64,000 nt of DNA from Ewingella allii (GTDB lineage Bacteria; Pseudomonadota; Gammaproteobacteria; Enterobacterales; Enterobacteriaceae): contig NZ_JAWUDN010000001.1 in the NCBI RefSeq assembly GCF_044430645.1, positions 558,001 through 622,000 on the forward strand, read 5' to 3'. Shown in pieces: positions 16,743-24,957 of the stretch (position 1 is the first letter of the stretch; every line of letters begins with the position of its first letter). A program made the translations under genes and the position numbers. The notes beneath the pieces are model-generated. The model saw only the letters and a program-made list of their open reading frames with translations. It made no database searches and was not told the DNA's origin.

Positions 16743-16998
16743 AAGAGCGTTTGATGGATATGACAGGCTGCAAATTGACTAACGCAACAAGTTGCTGGTT
16801 GTGTTTGCTTCTCACACTGACCGGGCCACTTGCAGCATGGCATAGGGTAAAAGTTAAAAGGATAAATTGTATTTAAAGGATAAAGGAAGTTCTGAGGATG
16901 AATGGTTCGTTGTAGGGGTACTTAAAATACCTTTAGATAGTACCTAAAAAGAGCTGAAGGACTATGATAAGAAAAAATCCAATTTCAGGGACTTTAAA

Positions 16999-17784
16999 AT
17001 GAGCGACGGTTTGGCTGAGTCAGTTAAAAAGGTATTAGAAGAAAGGATTAAAAGCCCTCTATGGGGGTTCATAATTTTGGCTTGGTTCTGGTTTAATTGG
17101 CCGAACTTAGCAATGCTGTTTATGAGCGATTCTCCTGTAAAGTTCCGAATTGATTACATTCTCTCGCAAAACTATTTTTATCTTCACTTCATTATTTCCC
17201 CCGTCTTGGCTGGAGGACTTTTAGCTGTCGTTACACCTTATGCACAATGGCTACTCTCTAAGGCACATAAGTGGGCAGATGATAAGCACAGAGATAATGT
17301 ATTTTTGACCAAATCAGACGATTTTAAAGATGCAATAAAGTTATCAAAACTTAGAGTTCAATCCGATAGGGCAGTAGAAACTGAAAACGCTAAAATTGAT
17401 GCTGACATTCAAGCACAAATTGAGCGTGGTAAACGTGAGGCGTTGGTAACTCAAGAGCTGGAAGTGTCAAAACAATCACTTTTAGACGAGTTGGATATTC
17501 TAAAAAGATCAATATCTTTATATAGAGATGAGCAAGGAAAAATTCAGGACTTAACAGTTAAATCATTATCAGTGTTGGAGCGGTTTTTTATGATTGACGA
17601 TAGTAGCTCTATTCAACAACTGAGCAATGAGGTTAAAAAACTGTATTCGGAGAGTGGACTCGAGATGTCAGTAATTAGAAACGCAATCAAGGATGGCCGA
17701 GAACTAACTGACCAACAAATGCTCACCTTGTTAGATGCGGCAGGGGAAGTGTCAAAAAACAGGCAAAGCTCTAACTTGTACTGA
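16999..17784 (+). CDS. Two-helix membrane protein with coiled coil
   Basis: A 261-residue protein not assigned to a known family. Two hydrophobic segments (about 20-42 and 56-84) are followed by a long charged helical region (about 95-180, rich in E, K, Q, L) likely to form a coiled coil, and then a helical tail that includes SVLERFFMIDDSSSIQQ. It is low in GC and intact. It lies just beyond CI, where P2-like phages carry lysogenic-conversion or anti-phage genes. A membrane-acting defence protein is possible but is inference from position and architecture only. Confidence 0.75.
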   Translation: MSDGLAESVKKVLEERIKSPLWGFIILAWFWFNWPNLAMLFMSDSPVKFRIDYILSQNYFYLHFIISPVLAGGLLAVVTPYAQWLLSKAHKWADDKHRDNVFLTKSDDFKDAIKLSKLRVQSDRAVETENAKIDADIQAQIERGKREALVTQELEVSKQSLLDELDILKRSISLYRDEQGKIQDLTVKSLSVLERFFMIDDSSSIQQLSNEVKKLYSESGLEMSVIRNAIKDGRELTDQQMLTLLDAAGEVSKNRQSSNLY

Positions 17785-18201
17785 GGTCCTACTCTACTCA
17801 GAAAAACAATTTTGGCATGATTAACATGATCCTGAGCGAATCCATCATAGCAGCAATTAAGCCTGGTACCGGGATATGCAAATTGTCAGCTTTTTCTATC
17901 AACAGAAGTAATATTTCGGTAGTTTGGTATGAGGGTGATAGAAATTTTTCGCTTTGTCCGCTATTAGCGAAAAAGGGACTCTGAGAGGGATGTTAATCCA
18001 TGAGGAGCAGATCATCTAACTTGAGGTCAACAGGTGGAGGCCGGTGTATGAAATGATAAATATTTTTTTACGATCGAATTTTTCCTTGTTTTTAAATTCA
18101 ATTTATTCCTGATGCAACACTTCGGTTCATCGCATTGTTGGAATAATTAAAGGCTGGAACTACAAGCATCATTGCTTCCAACAAGTTAAGGAGAACTGTC
18201 T
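17785..18201. other. Intergenic region in the prophage cargo
   Basis: About 415 AT-rich bases with no convincing frame. The end (18060-18190) should contain the promoter of the zinc-ribbon gene, whose ATG follows AAGGAGAACTGTCT. No RNA gene or repeat recognised. Confidence 0.4.
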
Positions 18202-19020
18202 ATGACTTATAACTTTAAAGAACATCTACAAAAGGCTAGTTATTTATACCAGCAAGGGGATAACTCTTCCTTAAGATATTGTGCATTAGAACTAAGACTT
18301 GCTATTGAATGTCATGTTTATAACCAGCTAAAAGCTAGTTTAGGTAAAATTCCCGAGTCAGTTATTAATACTTGGCAACCCCCGCAAGCTATAAAATCCT
18401 TATGCATGTTTGAAGATGCGGCAGATATGGATTTGGAAGTGCAAATAAGTGGGGAGGAAATTGAAAATATAACTGTGAAATATAAAAATATCAAATATCA
18501 GGATTTGAATAAATGGTACAACACATTAGGAAGTTATCTGCATCAACCTACCATAAAAAAACAAAACTTCGCAATCGACAAGGGGAAATTACATAAAATC
18601 CAAGTGGAGCTTAGTAAGCTTTGTGATTTTAATTTAATTACGTTTAGTCGTGGTTATAACAAAATAAAATGTGAGAAGTGTGGTCAAGATATTTTATTTA
18701 CAAATGACTATCTCAAAAAAAATAACAAACTGAACTGTCAAAATGCAGGCTGTAAAAACTATGCAGTTATTCGATTGTCATCGTCGGAAGAAGTTGAATC
18801 ATTCCAGTATGCGCGTATTCCATGTTTTAAATGTGGCACTAAACATAGCATCCTACTGTGCGAAATAGATGCTGAGTCAGAATTCACTTGTAGGGCTTGT
18901 AAAAACAAACATTTTATAAAAAAATTTATTAACTCTGACGGAAGGGTTGTACCGGTACCTGAATTCAGCTTCGAAAGCACACTACAGATGCCTGAAGATG
19001 AATCAGATGTTGATGGTTAA
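18202..19020 (+). CDS. HEPN-like zinc-ribbon protein, cargo gene
   Basis: A 272-residue protein with two parts. Residues 1-140 are helical; LRYCALELRLAIECHVYNQL resembles the core of HEPN domains and contains Arg32-x5-His38, the R-x(4-6)-H motif of HEPN ribonucleases. Residues 155-240 carry two zinc-ribbon units, C157/C160 with C179/C184 and C208/C211 with C230/C233. HEPN proteins are common in toxin and abortive-infection systems, so an RNA-cleaving defence role is plausible. The RxH match alone is weak evidence. The start follows AAGGAG. It is intact and AT-rich, next to the right attachment repeat. Confidence 0.7.
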   Translation: MTYNFKEHLQKASYLYQQGDNSSLRYCALELRLAIECHVYNQLKASLGKIPESVINTWQPPQAIKSLCMFEDAADMDLEVQISGEEIENITVKYKNIKYQDLNKWYNTLGSYLHQPTIKKQNFAIDKGKLHKIQVELSKLCDFNLITFSRGYNKIKCEKCGQDILFTNDYLKKNNKLNCQNAGCKNYAVIRLSSSEEVESFQYARIPCFKCGTKHSILLCEIDAESEFTCRACKNKHFIKKFINSDGRVVPVPEFSFESTLQMPEDESDVDG

Positions 19021-19283
19021 ATCTTTCTAATAAAATTTATTGAACAGTCTCCAAATAATTAATACAATATTATGTCCACTTTGACATTCACCTGTTGCTA
19101 GACACTCATCAGGCAGCATTGAGCGAGAAATGGACTTCTCGGCTATTAAGTACGGGGACATAATCAATGCATATTGATTTTTTACAAAATCTGAGTTCGC
19201 TTATCGCTAATCATGATGAGAAATAAACCGCCACTCTATCGCCACTGTTCTGATTAACTTATTGATTTTAATGGTTTGTATAA

Positions 19284-19300
19284 GTATTCGGTCTTTTTTT
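19284..19300 (+). repeat. Right attachment repeat (attR)
   Basis: GTATTCGGTCTTTTTTT, identical to 8092-8108. It lies 264 bases after the zinc-ribbon gene and 67 bases before the stop codon of an integrase remnant. The preceding bases include CGCCACT repeated twice (about 19239-19256), which may be integrase arm sites. Confidence 0.75.
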
Positions 19301-19367
19301 GGTTATTGATTTTAAAGAGTTATTTTCAGGAAAAACAACAATCACATGAAATTCTGTATTCGATCTT

Positions 19368-19590
19368 TTACAGAATTGCGTATTCTTTCCCTCTGGTATC
19401 GAGGTACTTGGCTGTCATTTTTTCAGATTTATGCCCAGCAATTTCATCGCAAATTCCTTCCCTTTCTCCATCTCGTACAACCTGCCATCTATACTCCTAA
19501 TTTCATGAAAAGTAGATGGGCTATCTTTAAACTTAATTCCAGAGGCATTTATCGCCGTAACAAATTTTTGGTCAAACCATCAGGAGTTAA
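19368..19590 (-). pseudogene. Tyrosine recombinase C-terminal fragment
   Basis: On the minus strand the translation gives AINASGIKFKDSPSTFHEIR, then GRLYEMEKGKEFAMKLLG, then after a one-base deletion HKSEKMTAKYLDTRG and a short tail to TAA (19368-19370). These are the HxxR, GH and catalytic-tyrosine (AKY) boxes of a P2/lambda-type phage integrase. The N-terminal part is missing and an upstream in-frame TGA is present. It lies outside the 8092-19300 repeats and points at the right repeat, so it belongs to a second element. Confidence 0.82.
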
Positions 19591-19700
19591 AAAAGTCCGG
19601 GCTATTCATTTTCCCCACAAACCCCACCCATACACTAAAATTACCCCAAAACTCCCCCTTCTAGCTGCACTCCAAACCCACAACCATAAGGATCTTGCTG

Positions 19701-20399
19701 ATGAAGTACGTGGTTGTCCTCATTATTTTCTTGGTCGCTCTGCTGTATGCGGCGCCTTGGATCACGGAGAGGGTGCCTTCGCGCTATAACCCTTTTACGC
19801 CGTTGTCTGTTAACGATCCGCCGAATGTTATTACCAAGTACAAACTCCGTCGGTTAGATAATGATCCTGAGGCTTGTTTGGCGGTGCTTGATAGCGCGGA
19901 ACAGGAGGGGGCGATTAGTTTTACGCGGGTTGCCAGTACACACGGGAACTGTCCGTTGGAGTCTCCGGTGAGGGTGCAGAAATTCGGTTCTGTTTCTCTA
20001 AGCTCAAGCTTTTTGGCGAGTTGTAGATTGGCGCTGAGTAGCGCGATGTTTGTTTCGCAGGTCACGAAACCTCAGTCCGAAGCACAGCTGGGAGCCGGGC
20101 TGACTCGAATTGACCATCTTGGCAGCTATGCCTGTCGCAATGTTTATCATCGTGCAGAAGGGCGGTTAAGCGAACATGCCACGGCGGAAGCCTTGGATGT
20201 CGCGGGGTTCCGACTTGCCGATGGCAGAAATATCACGGTGCTAAAAGCCTGGAAGCAGGATGACGCCAGCGGCAGTTTTATCCGCGATATGTTCAATCGC
20301 AGCTGCCCTTACTTTGGTAACTCCATCGGGCCTGACTATAACGCAGCGCACGCCAATCACTTCCACTTAGGCATGCGCTGGTTTGGTTTTTGCCGCTAA
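19701..20399 (+). CDS. Extensin-like family protein
   Basis: A 232-residue protein with an N-terminal signal anchor (about 3-20) and a C-terminal extensin-like domain: cysteine-flanked SYACRNVYHRAEGRLSEHAT, then AEALDVAGFRLADG, and a closing AHANHFHLGMRWFGFC. The H..A.ALD and HxxHxH pattern resembles the metal sites of D-Ala-D-Ala carboxypeptidase-like folds, so action on the cell wall is possible but unproven. The ATG at 19701, behind TAAGGA, was preferred to the upstream TTG at 19695. First backbone gene right of the island. Confidence 0.8.
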   Translation: MKYVVVLIIFLVALLYAAPWITERVPSRYNPFTPLSVNDPPNVITKYKLRRLDNDPEACLAVLDSAEQEGAISFTRVASTHGNCPLESPVRVQKFGSVSLSSSFLASCRLALSSAMFVSQVTKPQSEAQLGAGLTRIDHLGSYACRNVYHRAEGRLSEHATAEALDVAGFRLADGRNITVLKAWKQDDASGSFIRDMFNRSCPYFGNSIGPDYNAAHANHFHLGMRWFGFCR

Positions 20400-20408
20400 C
20401 CTTCTGAA

Positions 20409-21596
20409 TTAGTCAATGTTCTCAGTTAGATAGCGCTCGACTAAACGCGTCCAGTAAGCCGCGCCGATGGTCAGACTGTCGTCGTTGAAATCATAGGCTG
20501 GGTTGTGCAGTACTGCGCTATTGCCATTGCCCAAGCGCAAGAAGCAGCCCGGCTTGTTCTGCAAGAAGTAAGCAAAGTCCTCGCTGCCAGAAATAGGCGG
20601 CAAGTTATCCACCACGTTCTCTTCCCCAAGCAGCTCTTTAGCCACCTCTAAGGCGAAGGCAGTTTCCTGCGCATGATTCACCAGCACCGGATAGCCTGGA
20701 ACATACTCAATCTCCGCCACCGCGCCATAGCCCGCGCTATGCAGCTCGGCTAAAGAACGGATGCGATCTTCAAGAATTTTGCGCACTCCGGCGTCGAAAG
20801 AGCGCACGCTCATTTCAATACGGGCAGTCTCAGGTATGACGTTAGACGCGTGGCCGGCGTGCAGCGAACCAATGGTGACGACGGCGGTTTCGTTCGGATC
20901 GATATTGCGCGAAACCACGGTTTGCAGCGCCACCACCAAGCTGCTGGCGACCAGAATAGGGTCTACGGTCATATGTGGGCGCGCGGCATGGCCGCCTTTG
21001 CCGCGAATGGTGATATTCACCGTGTCACACGCCGCCATAAATGGCCCGGCGCGGAACATCATTTTATCTGCCGGATAGCCCGGATGGTTGTGCAGCCCGT
21101 AGACCGCATCGCAAGGGAAGCGCTCGAACAGGCCCTCCTCAAGCATGCGTTGCGCGCCACTGTTGAAACCAATCTCTTCGGCTGGCTGGAAGATAAGGTG
21201 CACCGTGCCAGAGAAGTTTTTGCTGCGGGCCAACTGCTTGGCGGCACCTAACAGCATGGTGGTGTGGCCGTCGTGGCCGCAGGCATGCATCACGCCGGAA
21301 GTCTGGCTGGCATAGGCCGCGCCGGTCTCTTCATTAATAGGCAGGGCGTCCATATCCGCACGAATGCCTATGGTGCGACTGCCCGTGCCGCGTTTCATCG
21401 TGCCAACGACGCCGTGCCCGCCCACGCCCATGGTGACGTGATAGCCGAGTTGGCTGAGTTCTTTGGCAACGAAATCGGCAGTTTTGGCCTCTTCGTTGGA
21501 GAGTTCCGGGTGTTGATGCAGGTGCTGGCGAATCTCACGTAGGCCAGCCTCAAGGTCGGCCACGTCGGCCACGGTACAAAAATTTTTATTATTCAT
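20409..21596 (-). CDS. M20D-family amidohydrolase
   Basis: A 395-residue metallopeptidase of the hippurate hydrolase / N-acyl-amino-acid amidohydrolase type. The di-metal site is visible: Cys106 and His108 in MHACGHDGHT, Glu140-Glu141 in QPAEE, and the GGHAARPH loop in the lid domain near residue 200. It cleaves N-acyl or amide bonds of small substrates such as acyl-amino acids, hippurate or IAA conjugates; which one cannot be read from sequence. It is monocistronic and converges with the extensin-like gene, nine bases away. Confidence 0.9.
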   Translation of the reverse strand: MNNKNFCTVADVADLEAGLREIRQHLHQHPELSNEEAKTADFVAKELSQLGYHVTMGVGGHGVVGTMKRGTGSRTIGIRADMDALPINEETGAAYASQTSGVMHACGHDGHTTMLLGAAKQLARSKNFSGTVHLIFQPAEEIGFNSGAQRMLEEGLFERFPCDAVYGLHNHPGYPADKMMFRAGPFMAACDTVNITIRGKGGHAARPHMTVDPILVASSLVVALQTVVSRNIDPNETAVVTIGSLHAGHASNVIPETARIEMSVRSFDAGVRKILEDRIRSLAELHSAGYGAVAEIEYVPGYPVLVNHAQETAFALEVAKELLGEENVVDNLPPISGSEDFAYFLQNKPGCFLRLGNGNSAVLHNPAYDFNDDSLTIGAAYWTRLVERYLTENID

Positions 21597-22197
21597 GGCG
21601 TCATTCAGTCTGATGGAAAAGAGATCGGCTTGGGGCCGAGCGGCGGTGATGCTCGAAATACAGAATGCAGTCTGGTAGGGGGGATGGCAATAAGCAAACT
21701 GAGCTATTTCGACTCTTTTTCAATTGTTGGAATGTTCAATCTAATAACGCTATGTAACTGATGTAACGGTTAATATTTTTTTCGAGGTTTCTTGGAAACG
21801 GGTGAATCAGGGATGGACGCCGATGGTGGTTTTTTCTACGATTGTGCAGACGGAAATTGAGCCTCGCCGGACGCTGGAAAGGTGTAAATAGAGGTTTTTA
21901 TGGACACATTTTCAGCTGTGAAGTGTTCAATCCATAAATGTGCAAAAGCAACGCGAAAATAAATCCTAAAATAACGTTGAGTTTTCAGGCAGAAGTGCCG
22001 TTATTAAGTGTATTGATGCGGGTTGAGGCAATAAAATAGCTGCTTTTTATCTCACAAGCTGACACCCTGTACGCCGTAGCGTGTAAGTACCATTGAACTT
22101 GATTATTCACGGATTTTTACCGTTTAACGCGTCACTAGCGAAATCATCAGGGTTATGTGCGCTAAACTTTCTTATTATCTTGTCATAAGGGAATCGG
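21597..22197. other. Intergenic region before the WG-repeat genes
   Basis: About 600 bases between divergent genes. No coding frame with family resemblance, no RNA gene and no clear terminator was seen. The last part carries the ribosome site TAAGGGAATCGG for the gene at 22198. Confidence 0.5.
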
Positions 22198-24957
22198 ATG
22201 ATTTGCTCCGACACACTCAAACATCTCAGAAACTTCAGCGCCTTAGCGATAGTTCTGAATGCTACTTTTAGCTTGCCGGCCCACGCAGACGATGCGTGGT
22301 TGCGGGCGTGCAGTAATTCCAAAACCGCTGAAAAGTGCCAATTGCCTTTCCAACAAGGTTTATCTCCGGTCTTGATGGGCGCCTCGCGCGATGCCCAAGG
22401 GCTGTGGGGTTATGTCGATCTCACCGGCCATATGGTCATTGAACCTCAGTTCCGCGAAGTCAGCGGCTTCTCTAATGATATTGCCGCGGCGAAGAAAGAC
22501 GATCTCTTTGGCTATATAGATAAGAAAGGCCACTGGGTGATTGAACCTCGCTTTACCCGCGCGACGGATTTTAATGCCGCCGGTACTGCGTTGGTGGTCA
22601 TCGATAATCGTCTGGCGCTGATTGACCGCAAAGGCGCGGTGATTCAGACCCTGCCATTTGGTGCATCGCTAGACAGTGAGGGTTTTGTCAAAGGACAGGC
22701 GCTGGCGAGCGTTCAGACTCAGGTTCCCCCTGCGCTGTGGAATGCTGAGACCAGCAAATCCCTCGCATTACCCGATGACGTGATGGCGCTTCAAGAGCCG
22801 CAGTCAGGACTGATTCCAGCTCAGAAGCGTGATACTGCCGACAGCGGCTACTGGGGATATCTTGATCAGAATGGCGAATGGGCCGTTGATCCAATGGTAT
22901 TGAAAACACGCAATGCGCCGGTGCTCAATGGCGATATTATTGCTGTTAAAGATAAAACTGATTGGGCATTCCTTGATAAACAAGGCGTTGCGGTCAGCAA
23001 AGAAAAATACAAAGCCGTACATGCCCTGAAATCAGGCAGTTGGTTAGTCACCACTGATAACGGCGGTCATCAACTGCTCAGCAGTACCCTGGAGAAAGTT
23101 CAGGATCTTGCCGCCGATCAGGCTGAAGACTTGCAAGACTGGGGCGACTGGTTAGTCGCTAAAGGCAGCAAAGGGGTAACCCTTATCGGCCCACAGAATC
23201 AAATCGTCAATGTTAAAGCCACCAAGCCGCAGTTACTGCTGCAAAATGGCAACCTGTGGGTTAGCCAAACTGAGGGTAAAACGCCTCAAGTTGTGCAGGT
23301 TTATAACAGTAATGGCGTCGGTCTTCTGGCGGATTCCGTGCTGAATGCACTGCGTGATTATCAGGTTCAGCCTTTAGGTGCCCATGAGTTAGGCAATGGT
23401 AATGGCGAGCAAAATGCACAAGCACAGGGGTTACCTTGGGCACTACTCAAACCGAATGACGCCAAAAAATCTGTCGCGATCTTAACGTCGCAAGGCGAAG
23501 TGTTCTCCGATCCGCAGTGGGCAAGCATTGAAGGCGATATTCGCCATGCGCCGCTGTTGGTGCAAACCGAGAATCATAAAATGGGCGCCATTGATGCCGA
23601 TGGCAAATGGGCGATTCAGCCAACCTTCGCGCAAATTACCCCGTTCACCGGTGATTACAGCTGGGCGACGACTGAAGACAATAAGCCTGAAAGCAAACGC
23701 ATTATCGATAGTCACGGCAACGTCATCGATGCGCCAGACAATATTTTGCAGAGCGGTCAGCGTATTAGTTCCGGCGTACTGCTGACGGCGGAAGGTGAAG
23801 GCAAAGATCGTCGCTGGGGCCTGTGGGACATTCAAAGCAAAAGTGTATTAGCCGCGCCGCAGTTCTTTGAAGTCGATGACTTTAAAGAGGGTTATGCCGT
23901 GGCAAGAGCCGATGGCGGCTGGGGCGTGATTAAACGCGCCGGCCAATGGGCGATTGCTCCTGACCAAGAACGCTCAGGCAAGCCACAATATATTGGCGAT
24001 GCCATGTTTAGCATCTCCGACGATGACCAGCCGAATGATGCAGCGAACACTCAGCAGCATTTCAGCTTGTTTAATGCCGCTAATGGACAGTCGGTCGCCA
24101 GCAACTTGCTTGGTAAGCCGCTAAACGTGGGCAAAGAACATTGGCTGGTACAGCCTGCCGAGGGCGGTGTTGCTTTAATCGACAACGATGGGCGCGCTGC
24201 GGTTAGCAAGGCAATTATCCCTTCATCCGTTAATATCGATAACGAGTGGGTGCTGCTTGGATTTGGCCCGCGCTTCGGCGCCATTGATAGTCAGGGCCAA
24301 TGGCAAGTTCAGCCTCTCTATTCCGCCGCGCTGAATTTTGTTCAGCCACAGGATTGGGCCAGTGCAGTCAGCGATAATCATGTCATGCTGATTGATACTT
24401 CGGGTGGCGAGCCGCTGGAAGGCTTTGAAGCAGCTGAACCTCTCTCCTCGATGGCACGGTTGGTGCTCAACGATAATGCCACCGGCGAAACGGTGCTGTT
24501 TGATAACTCAGGTCACGAAGTTCAGCGTTATCCGGGGCTAAGTAGCGTGCAGGTCAACGACGCCAGCGAAGGGACGGTGCCATTTAAAGACACTAACGGT
24601 CTTTTCGGCCTGATTGACTCGAATGGCAAGAAAGTGATCGGCTCCTATTTCGACAAGATTGGCGGCATGAATGATGGCCTGGCGAAAGCCATGAAACAGG
24701 CGACCTATGGTGCGAACTTTGGTTATATCAATCTGGCCGGGCGCTTTGCCGTGGTGCCTGAGTTTGAATGGGCTGAAGACTTTAGTGAAAAGCGTGCATG
24801 GGCAGGAATGAAAGGTCAGGCGCAGTTGCTTAATACTAATGGAAACGTGCTGGCGCAGCTCGAAGTGCACTGTAATCAGCGCATCATTACTGATGCCAAA
24901 GGGCACCAGTTCTGGCCGCTGAAGCCGGTGACTTGCGCCAATGGGAGTGGTCAATGA
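22198..24957 (+). CDS. Large periplasmic WG-repeat protein 1
   Basis: A 919-residue protein with a signal peptide ending at about residue 30 (LPAHA/DD). The rest is built of WG repeats (W/F-G-x-x-D-x-x-G-x-W-x-I-x-P-x-F); about ten can be picked out, such as GLWGYVDLTGHMVIEPQF near residue 70 and HKMGAIDADGKWAIQPTF near 465, some of them decayed. It ends in a small domain with two cysteines (EVHCNQR...FWP...VTC). The repeats probably form a beta-propeller-like or solenoid scaffold. No catalytic motif was found. Its stop overlaps the start of the next gene, which has the same architecture. Confidence 0.85.
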   Translation: MICSDTLKHLRNFSALAIVLNATFSLPAHADDAWLRACSNSKTAEKCQLPFQQGLSPVLMGASRDAQGLWGYVDLTGHMVIEPQFREVSGFSNDIAAAKKDDLFGYIDKKGHWVIEPRFTRATDFNAAGTALVVIDNRLALIDRKGAVIQTLPFGASLDSEGFVKGQALASVQTQVPPALWNAETSKSLALPDDVMALQEPQSGLIPAQKRDTADSGYWGYLDQNGEWAVDPMVLKTRNAPVLNGDIIAVKDKTDWAFLDKQGVAVSKEKYKAVHALKSGSWLVTTDNGGHQLLSSTLEKVQDLAADQAEDLQDWGDWLVAKGSKGVTLIGPQNQIVNVKATKPQLLLQNGNLWVSQTEGKTPQVVQVYNSNGVGLLADSVLNALRDYQVQPLGAHELGNGNGEQNAQAQGLPWALLKPNDAKKSVAILTSQGEVFSDPQWASIEGDIRHAPLLVQTENHKMGAIDADGKWAIQPTFAQITPFTGDYSWATTEDNKPESKRIIDSHGNVIDAPDNILQSGQRISSGVLLTAEGEGKDRRWGLWDIQSKSVLAAPQFFEVDDFKEGYAVARADGGWGVIKRAGQWAIAPDQERSGKPQYIGDAMFSISDDDQPNDAANTQQHFSLFNAANGQSVASNLLGKPLNVGKEHWLVQPAEGGVALIDNDGRAAVSKAIIPSSVNIDNEWVLLGFGPRFGAIDSQGQWQVQPLYSAALNFVQPQDWASAVSDNHVMLIDTSGGEPLEGFEAAEPLSSMARLVLNDNATGETVLFDNSGHEVQRYPGLSSVQVNDASEGTVPFKDTNGLFGLIDSNGKKVIGSYFDKIGGMNDGLAKAMKQATYGANFGYINLAGRFAVVPEFEWAEDFSEKRAWAGMKGQAQLLNTNGNVLAQLEVHCNQRIITDAKGHQFWPLKPVTCANGSGQ

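Larger units (their letters stand above)
8092..19300. mobile_element. Degraded P2/186-type prophage with intact cargo genes
   Basis: An 11.2-kb segment between two 17-bp direct repeats, inserted beside SdsR. Phage-derived parts, left to right: portal fragment, second portal fragment, a minus-strand early operon (small ORF, TraR/DksA, DUF2732-like, DUF5347-like, Fil-like, CII, Cox) and the plus-strand CI repressor. Structural, lysis, tail and replication (gpA) genes are gone, as is the element's own integrase. Cargo sits at the two usual places: between portal and early operon (DGQHR gene, methyltransferase, HNH) and beyond CI (16999, 18202). Cargo genes are full-length; almost every phage gene is broken. 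The lower GC of the cargo (especially 16.9-19.3 kb) supports separate acquisition. Confidence 0.85.

Noticed and set aside
19276..19789. Plus-strand frames across 19276-19789
   Set aside because: They are the opposite strand of the integrase remnant and the attachment region; translations match no family.
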